A stretch of DNA of 64,000 nt from an uncultured Prevotellaceae bacterium (GTDB lineage: Bacteria; Bacteroidota; Bacteroidia; Bacteroidales; Bacteroidaceae), in NCBI GenBank assembly GCA_900318555.1, contig ONKX01000006.1, forward strand, positions 1 to 64,000. The letters are read 5' to 3'. The position numbers and the translations under genes are program-made. The notes below the pieces were generated by a model. The model did no database searches and had not been told where the DNA came from. It was given only the letters and a program-made list of their open reading frames with translations. Numbering within the stretch: position 1 is the first letter of the stretch; every line of letters begins with the position of its first letter. Positions 58,064 to 64,000 of the stretch are shown here, one piece after another.

Positions 58064-58915
58064 ATGAAGATTAATAAGATATTCTTTGGACTGACGATTG
58101 CTGCGATGGCTCTCTTCACTTCGTGTAATGTTGATAATGAGGGTGAAAGGTACTCTATAGGTAACGGACAGTGTGTCGCATTTACCAATACTTCGCTGGG
58201 TAGTGTAGAGGTTCCTGTTAACAGCCCTGTCTATAAGATTGGTATCACCCGTGGCAACTCTAATGGTGATTTCACGGGAAAAGTAGGGAAGATTACAGCT
58301 GTTGTTGACGGCGATACAGTTGACTATCAGAGTGTTTGCAATGTGAGTGACTTCACTTTTGCCAATGGTGTCAACCAAGCAGAAATCAGTGTCGATGTCA
58401 CCCTCCTGCCCATGGGTAAGGTACTTGACTTGACATTAGAGTATAACGACATAATAAACCTCTCACCGACGTATCATACTGGTACGAACAAGGTAAATGT
58501 TAAAATCAACAAGGCTTATTCATGGGTAAGTGCAGGTACATGTACCTTCACCGATTATACCTTCGCAGAGAATGGTGCAACAGCCCAGAACGTAGCCGTT
58601 GAGCACGCTGAGGCTACCAACCTCTACCGTGTCATCAAGCCTTGGATAGCTGTTTACGGCCCTGCTCCTGACGGTTTTGCTTCAGATACAGGCTTCCAGT
58701 TTACAGTAGGTTCAAATGGTGCTATCAGCCTTGTCGCTTCTGGTGGTGTCGTGGCTGAAGCTGACCAGTACACGTTCTGCTGGGTAGAGCAGTATGTTCC
58801 CGACTATTGCTTCACGAAGCAGGAGGGTAATACCTACTATTTTGAGATGCTTGGTCTTGTTGACGGTGATGGTTACTACTCAGGCTTCGCATTTGAGTTC
58901 ACTTGGAACAAGTAA
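58064..58915 (+). CDS. Unrecognised lipoprotein of the third susC operon
   Basis: The 283-residue protein has a lipoprotein signal (LFTSC, then NVDNEGERYS). It is almost entirely beta-rich, with a repeated segment pattern that suggests two immunoglobulin-like domains (about 30-160 and 165-283). It holds the place of SusE-type binding proteins and ends the operon before a strong terminator. No enzyme motif is visible, so the role in substrate capture is inferred from position. Confidence 0.7.
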   Translation: MKINKIFFGLTIAAMALFTSCNVDNEGERYSIGNGQCVAFTNTSLGSVEVPVNSPVYKIGITRGNSNGDFTGKVGKITAVVDGDTVDYQSVCNVSDFTFANGVNQAEISVDVTLLPMGKVLDLTLEYNDIINLSPTYHTGTNKVNVKINKAYSWVSAGTCTFTDYTFAENGATAQNVAVEHAEATNLYRVIKPWIAVYGPAPDGFASDTGFQFTVGSNGAISLVASGGVVAEADQYTFCWVEQYVPDYCFTKQEGNTYYFEMLGLVDGDGYYSGFAFEFTWNK

Positions 58916-58930
58916 TTCCTCATCCCTTAC

Positions 58931-58977
58931 AAAAAAAATCAGGAGGCCGAGCCCAGTGCTTGCCTCCTGTTTTTTTT
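58931..58977. terminator. Bidirectional terminator
   Basis: CAGGAGGC / GCCTCCTG with a 14-base loop, flanked by eight A residues and eight T residues. It separates the susC operon from the convergent smalltalk gene. Confidence 0.92.
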
Positions 58978-58991
58978 GTGCGACAATCTGT

Positions 58992-59105
58992 CTAGAACAT
59001 TATCGGGCCGTGGCCCATACATGACGTGGTTCCAAGGGCAGTCAGGGCTGCCGTGAGGATTGATACGATGACCTGAATAATGGTCTTCCAAGTTTCCTTT
59101 TTCAT
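58992..59105 (-). CDS. Smalltalk-type small protein
   Basis: The 37-residue product begins MKKETWKTIIQVIVSILTAA, has one hydrophobic helix, then GTTSCMGHGP. It matches the small Bacteroidales family called smalltalk, which is typically encoded near an HU-type DNA-binding protein and an amidase. Here the HU-type gene lies just upstream on the same strand, but no amidase gene follows. The hydrophobic helix and a Cys suggest membrane association. The function is unknown. Confidence 0.87.
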   Translation of the reverse strand: MKKETWKTIIQVIVSILTAALTALGTTSCMGHGPIMF

Positions 59106-59110
59106 AGCTT

Positions 59111-59213
59111 TTTACCTTTAACCTTTAATCTTTAACCTTTAACCTTTAAAAGAGTCGCCCGCGAGGAGCGAACTCTTTACAATGTTCAATGTTCAACGTT
59201 CAATGTTCAACGT
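59111..59213. repeat. Two heptamer-repeat tracts around a hairpin
   Basis: TTTAACC units (59111-59150) and TGTTCAA units (59180-59213) flank AAAGAGT-CGC / GCG-A-ACTCTTT (about 59148-59178), a terminator-like hairpin. Together they fill the space between smalltalk and the HU gene. Confidence 0.78.
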
Positions 59214-59214
59214 T

Positions 59215-59365
59215 TTAATCCTGTCCCATGCCGTCGTCGTTGCTCGACTTGGTGAACACTCGGCTGGCAACCTCACTCGACTGGCCGTCCTTGATGGCGA
59301 TAGCCTTGACGGTGGTCGTTGCGCTCAGCGTGAATGCCTCACTGTACAGCGCGCTCTCAGCCGTA
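59215..59365 (-). pseudogene. Displaced C-terminal domain of the HU-type protein
   Basis: In another minus-strand frame the sequence reads SALYSEAFTLSATTTVKAIA, then a segment ending ASRVFTKSSND and a stop at 59215. This is the end of the chitobiase-C-like (CHB_HEX_C_1) domain that usually terminates such HU proteins. A deletion after TISGNT removed the start of the domain and shifted the frame, so it is no longer translated in phase with HU. Confidence 0.75.
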
Positions 59366-59936
59366 GGAACGACGTGTTGCCACTGATGGTGGGCGAAGCC
59401 AGTGTCTGGTTCTCGGAGCCGCTACCGGAGTTGCCACCGTTGCCGCCGCCCTGGTTATCACTCCCCTCGCCATTAGGAGAGGGGTCGGGGGTGAGGCTCT
59501 CCTCGTCCTCCTTCTTCAGGAGGTTCTCCACGTTGACGAACTCGGCCTGCTTCAGGAACTCACGCGAGCTGATGTTCTGCTCCTGTTCCTGCTCGGGCAG
59601 GAAACGGATGTGCAGACCCTTCACGTCCTTCAGAATGTTGAACTTGTCCTTCGTCAGAGCACCGCCCTTCTGACACTCCAGCGTGGTGTAGAACGTGCCA
59701 AGACCCTCAATCTTCACCTTCTTCGAGTTCAGCAGCATCTCCAGCAGACAGCTGCGGAACTTCTCCATCACGCCGTACACGACGTCGGGGGTGTAGATAC
59801 TTCCGTGCTCTGCGATGTGGTTCGACAGCTTACGGGTGTTCAGACTCTCCAGATACTTCACGCGTGCATACCACTTGCCGAAAGCAGCATTGTGCTCGTT
59901 CTGGTTTTGATAAACTTCATAAATAATCTTTGCCAT
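59325..59936 (-). CDS. HU-type DNA-binding protein with truncated C-terminus
   Basis: The protein starts MAKIIYEVYQNQNEHNAAFG at 59936. It has an HU/IHF-like core (about 1-125: RKLSNHIAEHGSIYTPDVVY, then LLNSKKVKIEGLGTFYTTLE) and a Gly/Ser-rich linker. The final 16 or so residues (FLRLRARCTVRHSR) are out of frame relative to the normal extracellular-type domain. The core should still bind DNA. The upstream extension of the frame to 60017 is rejected because the promoter at 60065-60096 and the family start favour 59936. Confidence 0.8.
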   Translation of the reverse strand: MAKIIYEVYQNQNEHNAAFGKWYARVKYLESLNTRKLSNHIAEHGSIYTPDVVYGVMEKFRSCLLEMLLNSKKVKIEGLGTFYTTLECQKGGALTKDKFNILKDVKGLHIRFLPEQEQEQNISSREFLKQAEFVNVENLLKKEDEESLTPDPSPNGEGSDNQGGGNGGNSGSGSENQTLASPTISGNTSFLRLRARCTVRHSR

Positions 59937-60064
59937 AATTTTAAATGTGTTTTTGATGGTATTAGACTCGTTGCGGCCAACTACATCGGGTGGCCGACAT
60001 CCCGCATTCTTCGTCACTCGTCCGACCTTGACAGCGCGCTTGCCCTATCTTCTGATTGACACTG

Positions 60065-60096
60065 CAAAATTACAACAATTTTCTTACACTTCCAAA
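60065..60096 (-). promoter_or_regulatory. Bacteroidetes-type promoter of the HU gene
   Basis: Minus strand: TTTG (60096-60093), 20 bases, TAATTTTG (60072-60065), a full consensus match. The leader is about 120 bases. Confidence 0.82.
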
Positions 60097-60112
60097 TTTT
60101 TGCCATCGAATT

Positions 60113-60191
60113 GATGTCATTTTTGACATCGAAGTTGCTCAAATTCGGCAGAATTGATGCAAGCATCATTCTGCACTCATATAACCGCAAC
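60113..60191. repeat. Structured repeat element, copy A
   Basis: Hairpin 1 GATGTCA-TTTT-TGACATC is followed by a GTTGC...GCAAC stem enclosing hairpin 2 (GCAGAATTGATGC-AA-GCATCATTCTGC, given in two arms). It shares layout and linker bases with copies B and C. Confidence 0.8.
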
Positions 60192-60216
60192 ATTCGGGCG
60201 ATTTTTAGCACGAATT

Positions 60217-60294
60217 GATGAGATTTCTCATCGAGGATGCTCACGCTCGGCATAGCTCATGCAAGCATGGCTTTGCTCTCGCTTAATCGCATCC
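60217..60294. repeat. Structured repeat element, copy B
   Basis: Hairpin 1 GATGAG-ATTT-CTCATC, outer stem GGATGC/GCATCC, hairpin 2 GCATAGCTCATGC-AA-GCATGGCTTTGC. Most stem positions differ from copies A and C yet remain largely paired. Confidence 0.8.
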
Positions 60295-60324
60295 TTTGAG
60301 CGTTTTTTTACGAGCAGTATTCCC

Positions 60325-60374
60325 GATGCCTCGAAGCCGTAATCTTCGAGGCCGTGAGATTACTTCCCGGCATC
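60325..60374. repeat. Further hairpin between copies B and C
   Basis: CCTCGAAG / CTTCGAGG with a 7-base loop (60329-60351), bracketed by GATGCC and GGCATC. An alternative stem GTAATCT / AGATTAC (60339-60345 with 60356-60362) excludes the first. Confidence 0.6.
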
Positions 60375-60443
60375 TGCGGGCTGGTTCGTACTGAAAACGT
60401 TGACACCTGCCGTGACAATGTGACTTTGTGACATTGTGACATT

Positions 60444-60521
60444 AAGGTCGTTTCGACCTTGAACTTGCTCACATTCGGCAGAGTCAGACTTGTCTGACTC
60501 TGCTCTCATTCAATCGCAACT
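60444..60521. repeat. Structured repeat element, copy C
   Basis: Hairpin 1 AAGGTCG-TTT-CGACCTT, outer stem TTGC/GCAA, hairpin 2 a perfect 12-base-pair palindrome (GCAGAGTCAGAC-TT-GTCTGACTCTGC). Confidence 0.8.
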
Positions 60522-60556
60522 TTAAGCAGGTGGAGATGTGCAAATACCTCTTATTA

Positions 60557-60586
60557 AAATTATATATATTATAATATATATAATTT
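60557..60586. repeat. Perfect 30-base AT palindrome
   Basis: AAATTATATATATTA followed by its exact complement. The flanks are also AT-rich to 60604. It could extrude as a cruciform or be a weakly melting region. Confidence 0.8.
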
Positions 60587-60704
60587 CTTATATACTATAT
60601 ACTCCTTCTTCCTCCCAATACTCCCTCAGATGATAGAAACTCCTTATTGTCACAAAGTCACAAAGTCACGAAGTCACATCTTCGGGAAAATAATTGAAGA
60701 GAAA

Positions 60705-60752
60705 TTTGGTAATATCAGATATTTGTTGTATTTTTGCCACCGAAATGGTGGC
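60705..60752 (+). promoter_or_regulatory. Promoter and operator of the RelB/DinJ-like gene
   Basis: TTTG (60705-60708), 20 bases, TATTTTTG (60729-60736) is a full match. GCCACC-GAAAT-GGTGGC (60736-60752) lies directly on the predicted start site, as expected for an autorepressing antitoxin. Confidence 0.8.
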
Positions 60753-60782
60753 ATATTGCCATCATAACTAAAATTTCAGATT

Positions 60783-61079
60783 ATGGCACAATCGGCAGTT
60801 ACAGTAAGAATAGACTCGGAGATGAAGTCACAGTTCGACAAACTCTGCGAGCAGTTTGGCATGAGTGCAAACACGGCTTTCAACATTTTTGTGAATGCAG
60901 TAGTCAGGAGTCGCAGTATTCCGTTCTCCATCAGGGCAAACAAGACGGAAACACCCAGTGCCCTTGATCTGTTTATGCAACAGCGTAAAGCAGCAGAGTC
61001 CAGTGAGGAGCCAGAACTCACTCTGGATGAAATCAATGCGGAGATTCGCGCCGCAAGGGAAGAACGCCGGCAACCTTAA
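60783..61079 (+). CDS. RelB/DinJ-family antitoxin, no partner toxin
   Basis: The 98-residue protein has the ribbon-helix-helix start SAVTVRIDSEMKSQFDKLCE and GMSANTAFNIFVNAVVRSRS, then an acidic C-terminal tail (LTLDEINAEIRAAREE). RelB/DinJ antitoxins bind their promoter and neutralise a RelE/YafQ RNase. No toxin gene follows; instead a broken small gene occurs at 61136. The protein may be an orphan that now acts only as a repressor. Confidence 0.85.
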   Translation: MAQSAVTVRIDSEMKSQFDKLCEQFGMSANTAFNIFVNAVVRSRSIPFSIRANKTETPSALDLFMQQRKAAESSEEPELTLDEINAEIRAAREERRQP

Positions 61080-61135
61080 ACATTATCCCACATCGCCGCG
61101 TTTATAGATATTATTTACGAAAACAAGTAATAATT

Positions 61136-61275
61136 ATGGCAACTAAAACGAACAGGGATATTACTGCGAACTTCGAGGTGCACTCATTGAGGCCAAGGAG
61201 TCGATGGACGGCAAGCGGAAGTTAAACACGCTTGATGGGCTGATTGAGGAGTTGAAAGAAGATTCGAAACTATAG
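61136..61275 (+). pseudogene. Frameshifted small gene after the antitoxin
   Basis: ATG 61136 opens MATKT, but the sensible continuation lies in another frame: QGYYCELRGALIEAKESMDG, then KRKLNTLDGLIEELKEDSKL and a stop at 61275. A one-base change near 61150 would join them. The product would be about 46 residues, helical and charged, possibly an antitoxin-type protein. The family is not recognised with confidence. Confidence 0.5.
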
Positions 61276-61277
61276 GG

Positions 61278-61302
61278 GAGATGCTGCATGGCATCTCTTT
61301 TT
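61278..61302 (+). terminator. Terminator
   Basis: GAGATGC-TGCATG-GCATCTC followed by five T residues ends the antitoxin unit. Confidence 0.85.
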
Positions 61303-61357
61303 AATTAAATAATGTGTATTTTTCTGGACTTCATGTAATAATCTCAGAAAATATTTG

Positions 61358-61365
61358 TATCTTTG
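61358..61365 (+). promoter_or_regulatory. Promoter -7 box for the kinase-like gene
   Basis: TATCTTTG, about 25 bases before ATG 61390. It rules out the TTG start at 61363. Confidence 0.65.
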
Positions 61366-61389
61366 CCAGCACAAGAGAATAATCAGGTT

Positions 61390-62250
61390 ATGGATGTATT
61401 GAATGAAATATATGCCGCCATTGCAGCAGAAGGCTTTACTGCCGGAACGCTGCAAATGATTGATAACTACGCAAACGATATACAAAATGGGAGAGAAGAT
61501 TTTTTTAGATTCAATTTATCGGAGCATGCAGGACTCTGCAAGGGAGGCTCGCCTCTCATTGGGGCGTCCATCGTCGCATGCTACGCGACAGCAAGCCTTA
61601 GAGCAAGTTGCAATGCTGAAGGCCGCGAAGGACAGAGCAAGTCGAGAGCAGAAGTAAGCTCGCTTGACTTTTGCCGAGACGCAGCCTGTGCTCGCTCTAC
61701 TGAGCAAGGAAGCCCAGCAAACTGGGAAATAGACGAGCAGCAGGAAAAGCTCATAGAACAATGGGCTAAGGCTGCGAATCTGTGGGAGGACGATTCGGAG
61801 CATATACTCACTGCGGAGTTTGGCCCCATGATTGCACAGGGTGCCGAAGCAAAGGTGTATTATAGTGATGGCAATACATCGGTTGTAAAAGAACGAACTT
61901 CCATCTATTCCACTTGGCTGAAGGCTTTGGATGCCATCGCCCTTCACAACTATCTCTTTCCTGAAACGGCTATGAAAGTTATTGGTTTTACTCGTGACAG
62001 CGACAGTCTGATGCGTATTGTGCTGACACAGCCCTACGTAAACTGTCTGCGACTGGCAACAAAGGAGGAGATTGACGATATGGTTGCAGCCAAAGGTTTC
62101 CGTGACAACTGGAACGGCGAGGGTGTTAATTACATCTCAGACCGTCTGGCGCTCGAAGACATGCATCCCGCCAATGTGTTTATCGATACGATAACAGGCA
62201 AGCCAATATGCATTGACTGCATCGTAAAGTTTATAAATCCGACAAAGTAA
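61390..62250 (+). CDS. Polyvalent-kinase-like (PPKD-type) protein, frame disturbed
   Basis: The 286-codon frame has a recognisable C-terminal domain (about 150-286). It contains GAEAKVYYSDGNTSVVKE (nucleotide-loop-like with Lys), ALHNYLFPETAMKVIGFTRD, RIVLTQPYVN and ALEDMHPANVFID (catalytic-loop-like). This fits the putative polyvalent protein kinase domain found in mobile-element proteins. Residues about 45-115 are not protein-like in this frame (Cys/Ser/Ala-rich). The conserved sequence for that part lies in the overlapping frame 61487-61657. The gene is thus probably two former genes merged by a frameshift or insertion, and its product may be inactive. Confidence 0.6.
   Translation: MDVLNEIYAAIAAEGFTAGTLQMIDNYANDIQNGREDFFRFNLSEHAGLCKGGSPLIGASIVACYATASLRASCNAEGREGQSKSRAEVSSLDFCRDAACARSTEQGSPANWEIDEQQEKLIEQWAKAANLWEDDSEHILTAEFGPMIAQGAEAKVYYSDGNTSVVKERTSIYSTWLKALDAIALHNYLFPETAMKVIGFTRDSDSLMRIVLTQPYVNCLRLATKEEIDDMVAAKGFRDNWNGEGVNYISDRLALEDMHPANVFIDTITGKPICIDCIVKFINPTK
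61487..61657 (+). pseudogene. N-terminal part of the kinase-like gene in a second frame
   Basis: ATG 61487 opens MGEKIFLDSIYRSMQDSARE, then SLGRPSSHATRQQALEQVAM and KAAKDRASREQK with a stop at 61657. This helical segment normally precedes the kinase-like domain in related Bacteroidales proteins, as far as I recall. About 70 bases with two small hairpins (CCCAG-CAAA-CTGGG and TGCTC...GAGCA) separate it from the rest, which is in another frame. Confidence 0.55.
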
Positions 62251-62257
62251 GAATTAT

Positions 62258-62386
62258 ATGATTTCAATTGCGCACAGAATAGAGCTGAAGCCAAACAACA
62301 AGCAGAAGACCTACTTCCGCAAGGCATTCGGCTGTGCGCGGCTGGCGTATAGAAAATTCGGAGACCCCGATTTTTTTGAGGAGTAA
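62258..62386 (+). pseudogene. N-terminal fragment of an IS200/IS605-type TnpB
   Basis: The 42-residue frame starts MISIAHRIELKPNNKQKTYF, then RKAFGCARLAY, which matches the conserved N-terminus of TnpB/OrfB proteins (H-R-I-L-P-N-Q-Y-F-A-G-A-R-A-Y pattern). It then stops after an unrelated tail (RKFGDPDFFEE). No zinc finger, RuvC motif or transposon end is present. It is a remnant. Confidence 0.75.
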
Positions 62387-62394
62387 CAACATAT

Positions 62395-62427
62395 AGTACA
62401 CAAAAGGGACGGTTCTTTTTGTGTACT
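62395..62427. terminator. Terminator-like hairpin after the TnpB remnant
   Basis: AGTACACAAAA / TTTTGTGTACT is a perfect 11-base-pair stem with an 11-base loop and T-rich flank. It could be the old end of the element or a bidirectional terminator. Confidence 0.7.
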
Positions 62428-62471
62428 TTATTATTTTTGCCATAGTCGGCTGATATGTGCTGGAATTTTTG

Positions 62472-62479
62472 TACCTTTG
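62472..62479 (+). promoter_or_regulatory. Promoter -7 box for the unknown gene pair
   Basis: TACCTTTG, about 10 bases before ATG 62489, implies an almost leaderless transcript. No TTTG lies at -33. Confidence 0.5.
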
Positions 62480-62488
62480 CAGATTGAT

Positions 62489-63781
62489 ATGAGACAGGAT
62501 ATAATAGAAGGAATAGTAGAGCCGCTTGACGGCTATTTGAGTGGCTACCTCACCGAGAAGGACGTGGATTGGTCGGAGTTAAGGTGGTGTGCTCGCAGAA
62601 ACAGGCGTGAAGGTGCGTTCTGGGATGTACGCGAGGCATTGACACCCTATTATCATAAACTGATAATGGCCGATAAGGATTTCTTCCGCAACGGCAATAC
62701 CGACTCTCAGGCAAAGAAGACGCTTCAGGAACTGCTGGAGGGTGAGGGGCATTATGCCGGTAGGATACTGAATGACGTTGACATCGTGCAGGCTGCCGAA
62801 AATTGGGCTGAACAGCTGATAGCTGACAATCATGATCCTAATTTCTTCTTCTGGATGATGAAGATAATGCTGGAACGTGATTACAAGACCGATTGGAAGG
62901 CTGTTTACGAGACCCTGAAGAAGAAGTTGGCCAGAGCCCAGCAATCAGGAAACTTCAAACTAAGTGAGATGCATTGTCTGCTGATGGGCATTACGATGAT
63001 AGAGCTGAGCAACAATTCGCGAGAGAAGAAAAACGAGTTGTTCGGGTTGCTCCGATTGAATTGGGGGTTCTTCAAATACATGTATTCCGTATTGATTCAC
63101 TATATCGTAGGTATGCGCGTTGACAACTTCGCGGCCCTTGCCAATACGGCATGTAGCAGAAAGACCAGTCGCCCTTACATGCACCTGTTCTACAAGGCTT
63201 TCAAGGCCAAGTTTGATTCGTTATGCCCTGAAGGATTGATTGACCCTCACAGCGGAGAGAGCGTGAGAGTGCAGGCAGAGCGGCATCTGGAAAAGATGGA
63301 GCAGATTATCAAATCAACCCCTAAGTCAGATAACCTGAATGAGCTATGCGGCATACTCTTTCCGAAGGTAATGGAAGACGTGTTGAAACAATCGCGTCCG
63401 AAGACGTATGAGGAACTGGAGACTGCGGTGGACGATTTGACTAATAGATATAATAAGGTGTTGGAGCAACTGACCAATGCCGTGAAGGATGTGGAGTCGG
63501 ATAAAATCACGTCTGATGACTTGACAGCAGCATTTCTACGTTTCCCTACCAATCTGGCTTTGGGCCTCTTTGGCAGTGTATCAACCCTGCTTGCGCAAAA
63601 TCAGACGTGGCTTAAATGCTCACCTCATATCCATGAACAGATATTGGCTAAACAAGAGGAGGCTAAAGTGCATATTGATGGCGACTATGTAGTATCCAAG
63701 CACGTGGATCATGAGGTGAACGGCGTTGCGGCAGGTGCTACGGGCATCAGTGTTGACAAAACAGGAAAGGGTAAGAAATGA
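62489..63781 (+). CDS. Unrecognised protein, first of an overlapping pair
   Basis: The 430-residue protein has no signal peptide or membrane segment and is mostly helical. Features include SELRWCARRNRREGAFWDVR near 30-45, a region PNFFFWMMKIMLERDYKTDW, and a coiled-coil-like stretch (about 310-350, DDLTNRYNKVLEQLTNAVKD). The C-terminal segment GDYVVSKHVDHEVNGVAAG (398-416) resembles part of the next protein. It may belong to a Bacteroidales DUF family (DUF6043 came to mind but I cannot confirm it). It shares ATGA with the downstream gene. Confidence 0.75.
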   Translation: MRQDIIEGIVEPLDGYLSGYLTEKDVDWSELRWCARRNRREGAFWDVREALTPYYHKLIMADKDFFRNGNTDSQAKKTLQELLEGEGHYAGRILNDVDIVQAAENWAEQLIADNHDPNFFFWMMKIMLERDYKTDWKAVYETLKKKLARAQQSGNFKLSEMHCLLMGITMIELSNNSREKKNELFGLLRLNWGFFKYMYSVLIHYIVGMRVDNFAALANTACSRKTSRPYMHLFYKAFKAKFDSLCPEGLIDPHSGESVRVQAERHLEKMEQIIKSTPKSDNLNELCGILFPKVMEDVLKQSRPKTYEELETAVDDLTNRYNKVLEQLTNAVKDVESDKITSDDLTAAFLRFPTNLALGLFGSVSTLLAQNQTWLKCSPHIHEQILAKQEEAKVHIDGDYVVSKHVDHEVNGVAAGATGISVDKTGKGKK

Positions 63782-64000
63782 AAAAGGAAGATCTTCAGGC
63801 GGCTCTCGAAGCCATCAGTAAGAGTGGCATTCAGGTGGCTGGCGACTTGGTGCTGGAGAAGAATGTGGAGTATGAGGTAGCCAACGTTGAGGAAGGTGGT
63901 ATCGGCATACAGATCGTAAATGGCAGCACTCCAAAGGTAGCCAACTCTAAGAAAGGCAGTGGCAAGAAGGATTCTGACGAGAAGCTACCAAAGCCTCGTG
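63778..64000 (+). CDS. Unrecognised protein, second of the pair (cut by window end)
   Basis: The frame starts at ATG 63778 inside the stop of the previous gene and stays open to the window end (74 codons). It begins KKEDLQAALEAISKSGIQVA. Then GDLVLEKNVEYEVANVEEGG (22-41) follows the same pattern as the end of the upstream protein, and a Lys/Ser-rich stretch (SKKGSGKKDSDEKLPKP) follows. It is cytoplasmic by appearance. The function is unknown. Confidence 0.7.
   Translation, partial: MKKEDLQAALEAISKSGIQVAGDLVLEKNVEYEVANVEEGGIGIQIVNGSTPKVANSKKGSGKKDSDEKLPKPR

Noticed and set aside
61460..61486. Upstream start (ATT/ATG at 61460) for the second frame of the kinase-like gene
   Set aside because: The sequence from ATG 61487 is where family-like residues begin; the codons before it are a shadow of the first frame.

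Overview
The window reads as a chromosome fragment of a Prevotella-like member of the Bacteroidales (rumen or gut type). The evidence is three SusC/SusD-type nutrient loci, many secreted proteins with lipoprotein signals, a smalltalk-type small protein, an HU-type protein, and promoters of the Bacteroidetes form (TTTG, about 20 bases, TAnnTTTG) that I could place exactly in front of several genes. No rRNA, tRNA or CRISPR array was seen.

Layout. 1-4.5 kb: start of a glycogen phosphorylase gene, a TPR sensor histidine kinase, a DUF2442/helix-turn-helix protein and an AAA/DUF4143 ATPase. 4.5-12 kb: a five-gene operon in which a multi-membrane DUF6057-type protein and a CxxCH-containing PD40 lipoprotein alternate twice, followed by a HAD phosphatase lipoprotein. 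12-14.8 kb: a VirE/DUF3874 primase-helicase-like protein with an unusual repeat-rich leader. 14.7-23.3 kb: a SusC/SusD/PKD lipoprotein operon and a two-domain carbohydrate esterase (CE6-like plus CE1-like). 23.4-39.3 kb: a xylan utilisation (Xus-type) locus, susC-susD-susC-susD-xusE, then a GH10-derived protein that has lost its catalytic residues and a multi-module secreted binding protein. 39.5-46.5 kb: flavodoxin, then a housekeeping operon with DUF1599, a DoxX-like protein fused in frame to triosephosphate isomerase, SPOR and FolE, and a PAP2 phosphatase. 46.6-53 kb: CCA-adding enzyme, queuosine precursor transporter and QueF, phosphoglycolate phosphatase, M15 peptidase, a carboxyltransferase with a biotin-less carrier domain, and an HD hydrolase. 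53.2-58.9 kb: a third SusC/SusD/lipoprotein operon. 59-64 kb: an accessory region with a smalltalk protein, a damaged HU gene, three copies of a structured repeat, an orphan RelB/DinJ antitoxin, remnants of toxin-antitoxin, kinase-like and TnpB genes, and an unrecognised overlapping gene pair running off the end.

How the genes work together. The Xus-type locus, the esterase and the minus-strand SusC/SusD operon form one block for capture and de-esterification of a xylan-like glycan. Cores of one motif (TGTTACA) occur in the control regions of this block. The queuosine genes follow a leader that can fold as a pseudoknot next to the transporter start codon.

The most unusual signals are: (1) many unrelated tandem repeats that nearly all have a 7-base unit, between genes and also in frame inside at least six genes; (2) three copies of an element of about 80 bases with three stems supported by compensatory changes; (3) the possible preQ1-type leader pseudoknot; (4) the catalytically dead GH10 protein; (5) the duplicated DUF6057/CxxCH operon; and (6) a motif shared by the two overlapping unknown genes at the right edge.
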